From positions 1 through 32,266 of the forward strand of contig JAGBVS010000171.1 in the NCBI GenBank assembly GCA_017630195.1: a DNA stretch of 32,266 bases, in the 5' to 3' direction. This DNA comes from Bacteroidales bacterium. Lineage in GTDB: Bacteria; Bacteroidota; Bacteroidia; Bacteroidales; F082. A program made the translations under genes and the position numbers. The notes beneath the pieces are model-generated. The model saw only the letters and a program-made list of their open reading frames with translations. It searched no databases and was not told where the DNA came from. Below are positions 16,286 through 23,707 of this stretch, piece by piece (the first letter of the stretch is position 1; each line of letters opens with the position of its first letter).

Positions 16286-17761
16286 ATGGGTAAGACAATA
16301 ACATTAACAGCTAATGACGGAACAAAAGTTGAATTTGTAGATGAGATTATAGGCTCTGGTGCAATGAAAGATGTGTATTTCAGTCCAGATAAATCTTATG
16401 TTGTAGGATTTTTTAGAGAACCTCAAGATGTAAATTCTAAAGATCGTTTAACAAATATAACGGGAACTTACAAAGAAAGAATTTTTAATCAAGCTGGTGG
16501 GGAGTATTGGAAGAATTTGTTTTGTTGGCCAACGAAAATGGTGGAGTGGAATGGAAAGATTGGCGTTGTTTGTCCATCATACCAAAAACATTTCTTTTTC
16601 TCCTCTGGTAATATTAAAGGTAAGGAAAAAGAAGGTAAATGGTTCGCTTCAGCAAAGTTAAGAAATCGTTTTCTTCCTGCTGAAGAAAAAGGTACGTGGC
16701 TTACTCATTATCACATGTGTATCCAAATTGCTCGAGCTGTCAAAAGATTGCATGCTGCAGGATTAGCTCATTCAGATTTGTCATATAAAAATGTCCTTGT
16801 TGATCCTGTTACAGGTCGAGCTGCAATAATTGATATTGACGGCTTAGTTGTTCCTGGAAAATACCCGCCTGATGTAGTTGGAACTCCTGATTTTATTGCG
16901 CCAGAAGTTCTTAAAACCAGAGGATTGAAATTGGGAGATCCTAATAAAAAACTACCAAGTATTCAGACTGATAGACATGCCTTGGCTGTTCTTATCTATA
17001 TGTATTTGCTTTATCGTCACCCGTTAAGAGGTGGTAAAGTCAATGATTTGGATACAGCAAAAGATGAGGAATTGTCAATGGGAGCAAAGGCGTTGTTCAT
17101 TGAGCACCCTACAGATAAAAGCAATCGTCCAAAGGTTGACCAATTAAACAAATACGAATTACCACAGGGTGATGTTACGAAACTTCCATATAGCATATGT
17201 GGACCTTATTTGAAAGACTTGTTTAATAGAGCTTTCATTGATGGTTTGCATAATCCTTCAATGCGACCTACTGCTGACGAATGGGAGCAGGCATTAATTA
17301 AAACAACAGATTTAATGCAACCATGTCAGAATCCAAATTGTGAATCAAAATGGTTTGTTTTTGACAATACAACAAAACCAAGATGTCCGTTCTGTGGTAA
17401 AGAATATCATGGACAATTACCTGTCTTGAATTTATACTATTCTCCTAAAAAAGGTGTATTTAAACCAGAAAACTACCGTTTGATGGTTTATGATAAACAG
17501 TCATTATACAAGTGGCATGTCAATCAGTATGTGTCACCTAATGAGAGAATTAGTGCTGAAGACAAGAAACCAGTTGGAGACTTTCACTTCCATAATGGTA
17601 AATGGATATTGATAAACCGTCGTCTTAATAGTCTTTATGACAAAGACGAGGATAGAAAAATCGAAATAGGTCAATATGTAGAATTGACAGAAGGAAAGAA
17701 AATACTCCTTTCTACTGAAGACGGAGGTAGGTTGATTATTGTACAACTTGTAAATAATTGA
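16286..17761 (+). CDS. TerY-P-type protein kinase, likely active, with zinc ribbon and FHA-like C-terminus
   Basis: 491 residues. Kinase landmarks: glycine loop IIGSGAMKDVY (21-31), catalytic HSDLSYKNVLVD (162-173, D164 and N169), metal-binding IIDIDGL (181-187) in place of DFG, GTPDFIAPE (199-207), and TDRHALAVLIYMYL (the F-helix Asp). A canonical VAIK lysine is not obvious in YVVGFFREP. Then a zinc ribbon (CQNPNC ... CPFCG, about 330-360) and a beta-rich C-terminus (VGDFHFHNGKWILINRRLNS ... VELTEGKKILLSTEDGG) that resembles an FHA-type fold. It would phosphorylate partners in the triad, possibly the TerY or TerD proteins. A near copy follows after 1 base. Confidence 0.9.
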   Translation: MGKTITLTANDGTKVEFVDEIIGSGAMKDVYFSPDKSYVVGFFREPQDVNSKDRLTNITGTYKERIFNQAGGEYWKNLFCWPTKMVEWNGKIGVVCPSYQKHFFFSSGNIKGKEKEGKWFASAKLRNRFLPAEEKGTWLTHYHMCIQIARAVKRLHAAGLAHSDLSYKNVLVDPVTGRAAIIDIDGLVVPGKYPPDVVGTPDFIAPEVLKTRGLKLGDPNKKLPSIQTDRHALAVLIYMYLLYRHPLRGGKVNDLDTAKDEELSMGAKALFIEHPTDKSNRPKVDQLNKYELPQGDVTKLPYSICGPYLKDLFNRAFIDGLHNPSMRPTADEWEQALIKTTDLMQPCQNPNCESKWFVFDNTTKPRCPFCGKEYHGQLPVLNLYYSPKKGVFKPENYRLMVYDKQSLYKWHVNQYVSPNERISAEDKKPVGDFHFHNGKWILINRRLNSLYDKDEDRKIEIGQYVELTEGKKILLSTEDGGRLIIVQLVNN

Positions 17762-17762
17762 T

Positions 17763-19244
17763 ATGAGTAAGACAATAACATTAACAGCTAATGACGGAAC
17801 AAAAGTTGAATTTGTAGATGAGATTATAGGCTCTGATGCAATGAAAGATGTATATCTCAGTCCAGATAAATCTTATGTTGTCGGATTTTTCAGAGAACCA
17901 GTCAGTCCTGACTACCAGAAAAGAATGATAGATATAATAGGTATTTATCGTAAAATTGGTCTTTCGTGTTATGGTAATCTGTTTTGTTGGCCAACGAAAA
18001 TGGTGGAGTGGGATGGTAAGATTGGCGTTGTTTATCCATCATACCAGAAACATTTCTTTTTCTCCTCTGGTAATGTTAAAGGTAAGGTAAAAGAAGGTCA
18101 ATGGTTCGCTTCTGCAAAATTAAGGAATCGCTTTCTTCCTACTGATGAAAAAGGAACGTGGCTTTCATACTATCATATATGTATTAAGATTGCCAAAGCT
18201 GTTAAACTCTTGCATTCTGAAGAATTAATCTTTTCAGATTTGTCATATAAAAATATTCTTGTTGATCCTATTACAGAGAATGTATGTTTTATAATGTCAG
18301 AACAATCTGTAATTGATACGGAGAGGAAATATGATTTTGAAAAATATTTCCAAAATGTAGTTGGAACTCCTGATTTTATTGCTCCTGAAATTTTTGAAAA
18401 TAGAAATTTTGATTTAGGTGATTCTAATAAAATACTACCAAGTATTCAAACTGATAGACATGCTCTAGCTGTTTTAATCTACATGTATTTGCTATATCGA
18501 CATCCATTAAGAGGCGGTAAGGTTAATGATTTGGATGCTGCAAAAGACGAGGAATTGTCAATGGGTAAAATGGCATTGTTCATTGAGCACCCTACGGATA
18601 AAAGTAATAGACCTAAAGTGCAAAATTTAGCTCCAAGTGAACTGCCACAAGGAGATGTCACAAAACTTCCATATACAATTTGTGGACCGTATTTGAAAGC
18701 ATTGTTCGACAGAGCGTTTATTGATGGTTTGCATAATCCTTCAATGCGTCCTACAGCTGATGAATGGGAGCAGGCATTAATTAAAACAACAGATTTAATG
18801 CAACCATGTCAGAATCCAAATTGTGAATCAAAGTGGTTTGTTTTTGACAATACAACAAAACCAAGATGTCCGTTCTGTGGTAAAGAATATCATGGACAAT
18901 TACCTGTTTTGAATTTATACTATTCTCCTGAAAAAGGTGTATTCAAACCTGAAAACTATCGTCTGATGGTGTATGATAAACAGTCTTTATACAAATGGCA
19001 TGTCAATCAGTATGTGGCACTTAATGAAAAATTAACAGCAGAAGACAAGAAGCCTGTTGGTGACTTCCATTTCCATAATGGCAAATGGATATTGATAAAC
19101 CGTCGTCTTAATAGTCTTTATGACAAAGACGAGGATAGAAAAATCGAAATAGGTCAATATGTTGAATTAACTGAAGGTAAAAAGATACTCCTTTCTACCG
19201 AAGACGGAGGAAGGTTGATTATTGTACAACTTGTAAATAATTAA
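17763..19244 (+). CDS. Tandem kinase paralogue, probable pseudokinase, with zinc ribbon and FHA-like C-terminus
   Basis: 493 residues, colinear with the upstream kinase. It keeps the catalytic-loop Asp and Asn (D159, N164) but the His of HxD is Phe (F157). The DFG-equivalent segment IIDIDG is replaced by FIMSEQ (176-181), which removes the metal-binding aspartate, and the glycine loop reads GSDAM rather than GSGAM. A longer activation region follows, with GTPDFIAPE kept (201-209). The zinc ribbon and C-terminal domain are almost the same as in the first kinase. So the scaffold and partner-binding parts are preserved while phosphotransfer is probably lost; a regulatory or competing role is inferred. 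Confidence 0.88.
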   Translation: MSKTITLTANDGTKVEFVDEIIGSDAMKDVYLSPDKSYVVGFFREPVSPDYQKRMIDIIGIYRKIGLSCYGNLFCWPTKMVEWDGKIGVVYPSYQKHFFFSSGNVKGKVKEGQWFASAKLRNRFLPTDEKGTWLSYYHICIKIAKAVKLLHSEELIFSDLSYKNILVDPITENVCFIMSEQSVIDTERKYDFEKYFQNVVGTPDFIAPEIFENRNFDLGDSNKILPSIQTDRHALAVLIYMYLLYRHPLRGGKVNDLDAAKDEELSMGKMALFIEHPTDKSNRPKVQNLAPSELPQGDVTKLPYTICGPYLKALFDRAFIDGLHNPSMRPTADEWEQALIKTTDLMQPCQNPNCESKWFVFDNTTKPRCPFCGKEYHGQLPVLNLYYSPEKGVFKPENYRLMVYDKQSLYKWHVNQYVALNEKLTAEDKKPVGDFHFHNGKWILINRRLNSLYDKDEDRKIEIGQYVELTEGKKILLSTEDGGRLIIVQLVNN

Positions 19245-19249
19245 AGATT

Positions 19250-19804
19250 ATGATGAAAACTCAATGTGAACAATGCAAAAAATACAATGTTTCTTGCACG
19301 GAGAATATTGTATTCAATGGACAATCTTGCGAACAATATACTAAGCGCATTGACCTTGAAAAGAAAAATGATAATGCTTCAGAAAGTGAAACAACTACAA
19401 TTGAAACAACAAATATTGTTAATAACAATGGAAGTAATTTGTTAGACAACGAAAGGATTATCAGAAGCATTCTGGAAATTGGCAAGCATACAAAATTTAT
19501 ATCAATTATCGGGTATATTGCTTTGACTTTTATGGGTATTGGTACAATTGGTTTGTTCGCAGGTGGTGATGGAGGAGAAGCAATTATTTATTTGCTTGTT
19601 ACTGTAGGAGTTTATTTTATTGTTGATAATCTGTGGAAAGCTTCAAAACTATATAGAAATATTACTACAGACAGAACAATCGATAATCTTGAATCAGGAG
19701 TTCAGCGAATGTCAACATTTTGGAAAACAATGGCTATTATTTATAAGATATATTTGATAATTATTGCTATTGTATTTGTAGTAGCTATTTTTTCTGAAAT
19801 CTGA
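19250..19804 (+). CDS. Small membrane protein with Cys-rich N-terminus
   Basis: 184 residues, family not recognised. The N-terminal 30 residues contain CEQCKKYNVSC and later NGQSCEQYTKR, four cysteines that could bind zinc. A polar linker follows, then three hydrophobic segments: about 82-104 (FISIIGYIALTFMGIGTIGL), about 110-128 (AIIYLLVTVGVYFIVDNLW) and about 160-182. No signal peptide. Placed between the pseudokinase gene and the PrsW protease gene with short gaps, it is probably part of the same operon and may tie the cytoplasmic triad to the membrane. Confidence 0.75.
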   Translation: MMKTQCEQCKKYNVSCTENIVFNGQSCEQYTKRIDLEKKNDNASESETTTIETTNIVNNNGSNLLDNERIIRSILEIGKHTKFISIIGYIALTFMGIGTIGLFAGGDGGEAIIYLLVTVGVYFIVDNLWKASKLYRNITTDRTIDNLESGVQRMSTFWKTMAIIYKIYLIIIAIVFVVAIFSEI

Positions 19805-19827
19805 AACTTTATTTAATTTTTGTTCTC

Positions 19828-20868
19828 ATGGGAATCTATATAGTAAGAAATAACCAAGACTTTGGTCCATACGATTATGCCACGATTGTTTCATATGTTA
19901 AAAATGGACAGATTCTAAAATGTGATAAAGCAAGAGATTCTATTAGTGGTGAAATAAACTCAGTAGGATATTTCTTGAAAAAGTCTGGACATAATGTAAA
20001 GGTCGATAGACATAAAGGTTTGACTTCTCAATTGAAAAATATAGGAAGCGAATTGATAATTCCTAAATCTTCATTTACGAAAAAACAATTATTGTCAGAC
20101 CAAAGACTTATTTTACTTGCGTTGATTGGTTTAGTGCCATCTCTGATAATGATGATTCCATTGGGTGATTTTATGGTGTTTTATTTAATATCATTATATT
20201 TTGCGGTTATCTGGGGATTGTTTTTCTATTATTTCTTCAAGACACCGCAAGTAGATGTCAAAACAACACTAATTACTTTTTTTGCGACACAAGTTGTTGT
20301 CTTCTTGGTATGGGATGTGTTGGGTTTACCTGCATGGAATCCATTCTACTTGTTGGTTGATACGTTTTTCCCTCTTAATGCACTGGGTTATATTTTTGGT
20401 GTAGGATTCACTGAAGAATTAGTAAAACTATTGCCATTATTGATAATATGTTATAGAGCAAAAGAACCGCAGATACCTCAAACATTGGTCTATTATGGTC
20501 TCATGTCTGGTATTGCTTTTGGTGTTTTTGAAGGTGTGCAATATCAAATGGGGATAAATGCAGAACAAGAATATACAACTGCATATTATTTAAATATACT
20601 GAGATTAACTAGTTTGCCATTCATTCATGCAGTTTGGTGTGGTATCGCTGGATATTTTATATCATTCGCTTCATTGTATCCTAAATATCGTGTTGCTTTA
20701 TATTTCCTTGCAATAAGTATTCCTGCATTATTACATGGTTTATACGATACTTTCTGTGGTACTACTTTAGGATTTTTAATAGCATTCCCTATAATGTTTG
20801 CAACCGTAATTCTTTTGAATACATATTTAAAACAAGGTGTTAATTATCAATCGAAATTGAGAAACTGA
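19828..20868 (+). CDS. GYF_2 domain-PrsW family intramembrane metalloprotease
   Basis: 346 residues. The N-terminus (MGIYIVRNNQDFGPYDYATI, about 1-50) matches the GYF_2 type peptide-binding module. After a linker come about eight TM segments with the PrsW motifs: FTEELVK (E196, E197, K200), FGVFEGVQ (E235), FIHAVW (H267) and LLHGLYD (H303, D307), which together form the predicted zinc-dependent active site. PrsW proteins cleave membrane-embedded anti-sigma factors in Bacillus. GYF domains bind proline-rich peptides, and three vWA proteins in this operon end in proline-rich tails, so a direct link is conceivable but unproven. Confidence 0.88.
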   Translation: MGIYIVRNNQDFGPYDYATIVSYVKNGQILKCDKARDSISGEINSVGYFLKKSGHNVKVDRHKGLTSQLKNIGSELIIPKSSFTKKQLLSDQRLILLALIGLVPSLIMMIPLGDFMVFYLISLYFAVIWGLFFYYFFKTPQVDVKTTLITFFATQVVVFLVWDVLGLPAWNPFYLLVDTFFPLNALGYIFGVGFTEELVKLLPLLIICYRAKEPQIPQTLVYYGLMSGIAFGVFEGVQYQMGINAEQEYTTAYYLNILRLTSLPFIHAVWCGIAGYFISFASLYPKYRVALYFLAISIPALLHGLYDTFCGTTLGFLIAFPIMFATVILLNTYLKQGVNYQSKLRN

Positions 20869-20869
20869 T

Positions 20870-21697
20870 ATGGGAGAATGTAAATATTGTCATAAAGATG
20901 CTGGCTGGTTTAGTTCTAAACATTCAGAGTGTGAGGAGAAATATAATATTGGTGTCACTAAACTAAAGGCTATCATTAGAAATTGTTTTGAGAAAAAAGA
21001 AGATTTTTTCTTACATAAAAGTGAGACTGATAGGATTTGTGCTGATTCATATATTGGACAAGATTTCCTTATTTCAATATATAGGGAACTTTTAGAAGAA
21101 GCTGTTAACAAATATCTTAATGACAGTGTAATAGAAAAAAATGAAGAAACTTGTATTGCAAGATTTATACAGTTTTCAGGTTTTACCCAAAATTCGTTGA
21201 ATACAACACATGCTCTGGATAAAGTTGTACAATCGCGTGTTCTTCAAGAAATATTAAAAGGAAATGTCCCTAAACCAGCTATAACTATTTCTGGTGATTT
21301 TCCTTTCATGCTTTCTAAAAACGAAACATTGATTTGGATGTTCCGTAATATAATTTTGCATGAACAAAAGACAAGAAGAGAATATACAGGACGTTCTAGT
21401 GGCTTTAATATAAGGGTTGCCAAAGGTATCTATTATAGAACAGGTGGTTTTAAAGGTACTCCTGTAGAAACTAGTTATATGCAAAGAATTTCTGAAGGAA
21501 GCGTTTGCCTTACTGATAAGAATCTATATTTCTCATCAATGGAGAAAAGTATGAAAATTCCTTATGACAAAATTATAAGTTTAGAATCATATTCCAATGG
21601 ATTAGGTGTACAGAAAGATGGTGCAAATAGTAAACCAGTATTTTTTGAAAGACTTGACAGTTGGTTTTGTTACAATGTAATTTCAAATTTGAAATAG
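20870..21697 (+). CDS. Protein with N-terminal zinc finger and C-terminal PH-like domain
   Basis: 275 residues, no TM segments. The N-terminus CKYCHKDAGWFSSKHSEC looks like a zinc-binding CxxC...HxxxC unit. A helical middle (about 25-125) follows, then a beta-rich C-terminus from about 145: GNVPKPAITISGDFPFMLSK, RISEGSVCLTDKNLYFSSME, KSMKIPYDKIISLES, the layout of bacterial PH-like/GRAM-type domains that test a residue such as 'gsvcLTdknLyF'. The function is unknown. It begins one base after the PrsW stop and 6 bases before the TerB-like gene, so it is clearly an operon member. Confidence 0.7.
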   Translation: MGECKYCHKDAGWFSSKHSECEEKYNIGVTKLKAIIRNCFEKKEDFFLHKSETDRICADSYIGQDFLISIYRELLEEAVNKYLNDSVIEKNEETCIARFIQFSGFTQNSLNTTHALDKVVQSRVLQEILKGNVPKPAITISGDFPFMLSKNETLIWMFRNIILHEQKTRREYTGRSSGFNIRVAKGIYYRTGGFKGTPVETSYMQRISEGSVCLTDKNLYFSSMEKSMKIPYDKIISLESYSNGLGVQKDGANSKPVFFERLDSWFCYNVISNLK

Positions 21698-21703
21698 TCA
21701 TAC

Positions 21704-23101
21704 ATGAAGAGAGAAGAAAAAATAGCGCTTGTAAGAATCCTTTCCGATTTGATTAAGGCAGATAGTATCATCAACTATGGAGAAGTTGAGCAATATATGT
21801 TGTTGCGAGACAAGTATTCTATTGGTAACGATGATGAAATTGCTGCAACTAAAATCACATTTGCTGATGCGATTAACATATTGATAGAATCTGATAGTAA
21901 ATTGAAAAATGATATTTTATCAGATTGCTCGGATATGGCAGTCAGCGATGGATTTTGCGCTCGTTCAGAATCTCTTCTGCTGATGGCTTTGAAAAAAAAA
22001 ATATTGTCGGACGGAGATGGTGTAGATATAATTTCAATACCAAAACCGATTTTTAACATCGAATCTGCTACAGTTCTTTATATAGAGTCTCGTTTTGAAA
22101 GGAAAGTAAATGAAATAATATCACAAAACTATCGAACTATATTCAAGGAATGTAAGATAGCAGGTTTTAACTTTATATATATTCCTAAAGTTGTAGAACA
22201 TTATAAAAATTCAGATCCAAAACTTATTAGTCAAATCATTCATTTCCTTGCACCTTCTTTCACAGAAGATGGTATAAATGGAATTATTGAAGGACTGAAA
22301 AATATGACGACAAGTAGTTTTTGTAAGGATTTATTATGTAATAAATTAGGTGTTACTCAATTGAGAGAGAGTAATCCAGCTGTAATGATTAAGATAGGTC
22401 AGAGTTATGTCGATGATAAGACTTTTGCAAATTATGTAAAGATTGATGTAGATGAGAATATTGTTGCAGAAGTTCAAGTATTTATGGATGAGTTTTTATC
22501 TTTAGTAAACACAGATATGTTATCAATATCTACAGCGGAAGAAAAAAAACAGCAATTTTTATATCATGGATTTTATAAACAGTTATTAGATATATTTTTG
22601 ATTCGTAATAATGTTAGAAGTCGTTTGATAATCCATCCATATAGAGAAGAAATCTATTTCCCAGACATTGATTGTAAATTGGAAAAATTACATCGTAGAG
22701 AAAAAGCATTATATGTTTTACTCTTGATAATGTCTAATGAAGGAGGCATTAATTTTTCTTTGCCGCATAATGTTAAACAGTTGGAATTGCATAATAAAAA
22801 ATTGCAAAGATTGCAATTGCGCTATCAAATGGTTTATGAAATGTTTGGTGGAGAAAAAGATAAAGCACCTGATTTAACTCAGCCAGAAATACGTCGTCCA
22901 ATCATCAGTTGTTTGAAGAGGAGTCTGATGGATATGAAAGATAAATTATATAACCATGAAGATTATATGATTACAAAGGATGAATTCGGGAATATTAGAA
23001 TTGGTTTAGAAACCGATATGCTGTTTGTTAATGAAGGAATAAATGGGATTACATGTTTGATAGAGTCTGATATTTACAAAAAGATAGAGAAAGTGAAATG
23101 A
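21704..23101 (+). CDS. TerB-like domain protein with large unassigned C-terminus
   Basis: 465 residues. The N-terminal ~105 residues look TerB-like: helical, with KREEKIALVRILSDLIKADS, INYGEVEQYMLLRDK and CSDMAVSDGFCARSESLLLM, where the D/E residues in 'aDsiiny.E' and 'vsDGfcarsE' are the paired acidic positions of TerB (metal binding). The remaining ~350 residues, mostly helical and with an HRREKALYVLLLIMSNEGGI stretch, I do not recognise. Last gene of the compact island; the next gene has its own promoter 91 bases downstream. Family-level inference: a cytoplasmic or membrane-proximal metal-responsive partner of TerD-type proteins. Confidence 0.72.
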   Translation: MKREEKIALVRILSDLIKADSIINYGEVEQYMLLRDKYSIGNDDEIAATKITFADAINILIESDSKLKNDILSDCSDMAVSDGFCARSESLLLMALKKKILSDGDGVDIISIPKPIFNIESATVLYIESRFERKVNEIISQNYRTIFKECKIAGFNFIYIPKVVEHYKNSDPKLISQIIHFLAPSFTEDGINGIIEGLKNMTTSSFCKDLLCNKLGVTQLRESNPAVMIKIGQSYVDDKTFANYVKIDVDENIVAEVQVFMDEFLSLVNTDMLSISTAEEKKQQFLYHGFYKQLLDIFLIRNNVRSRLIIHPYREEIYFPDIDCKLEKLHRREKALYVLLLIMSNEGGINFSLPHNVKQLELHNKKLQRLQLRYQMVYEMFGGEKDKAPDLTQPEIRRPIISCLKRSLMDMKDKLYNHEDYMITKDEFGNIRIGLETDMLFVNEGINGITCLIESDIYKKIEKVK

Positions 23102-23170
23102 AATCGTTGCAATGTTGCAACCATAAATATTTGATTTGAGAATTGATTTTTTGAAATGTTACAGATTTCC

Positions 23171-23199
23171 TTGTAAGAAATATAGTCGGTGTACATTTG
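23171..23199 (+). promoter_or_regulatory. Bacteroidota-type promoter before the small secreted protein gene
   Basis: TTG (23171-23173), an 18-base spacer and TACATTTG (23192-23199), a good -33/-7 pair, 25 bases before ATG 23225. It separates the Ter core from the downstream secreted-protein/ATPase segment. Confidence 0.7.
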
Positions 23200-23224
23200 C
23201 ATCATAATTTAAAACACAACAGTT

Positions 23225-23662
23225 ATGAAAAAGTATCTTTTAACATTAGTAGTTATGGTAGCTCTTAGCAGCAGCCCTGTTTTAGCACACACATGGTATA
23301 ATGATTCTGATGCAAATGAAACATCATCATATCAGAACAAAACAAGTGCATCTATAACATTTCAAAACAAGTCAGAATACACGATGACTCTAAAAATAAT
23401 GAACTATTGGGGCGGTCTGTATCGTACAGTTGTTTTGAGTCCTTATTCAAGTAGTACAGTGTACTTCAATAGTAGTAGCTCATATAAGTTGAAGATAAAA
23501 GCAGTTAAAAATGGTTCTGCATCGTATCATGACGGTGGAACTTTTTCAGTGACTTGCACTGATTATGAATGGACCGAAGGAACAATGACGTTCAGTCTTT
23601 CTTCTTATGGAGATGGATTAGGTCCAAGAATTTCAGCTAAGGAATTTGAAAGTAATGATTGA
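23225..23662 (+). CDS. Small secreted beta-rich protein, family unknown
   Basis: 145 residues. Signal peptide MKKYLLTLVVMVALSSSPVLA, with cleavage probably after ALA-type PVLA before HTWYND. The mature part is rich in Ser, Tyr and Thr and alternates polar and hydrophobic residues (SITFQNKSEYTMTLKIMNYW, TVVLSPYSSSTVYFN, YKLKIKAVKNGSASYHDGG), suggesting a single beta-sandwich. It has no cysteine pair beyond one Cys in FSVTCTDYEW. It may be periplasmic or surface-exposed. It has its own promoter and is followed after 45 bases by the calcium ATPase gene, so the two may be co-transcribed. Confidence 0.7.
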   Translation: MKKYLLTLVVMVALSSSPVLAHTWYNDSDANETSSYQNKTSASITFQNKSEYTMTLKIMNYWGGLYRTVVLSPYSSSTVYFNSSSSYKLKIKAVKNGSASYHDGGTFSVTCTDYEWTEGTMTFSLSSYGDGLGPRISAKEFESND

Positions 23663-23707
23663 TAATAAAGTATATCAACTAAGAATTTAATTTAAAACAT
23701 AAATTAT

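Noticed and set aside
8835-23101. Literal tellurite-resistance operon
   Set aside because: TerC is absent and the locus is dominated by vWA, phosphatase and kinase genes; the Ter names denote families, and the natural function is probably a different stress response.
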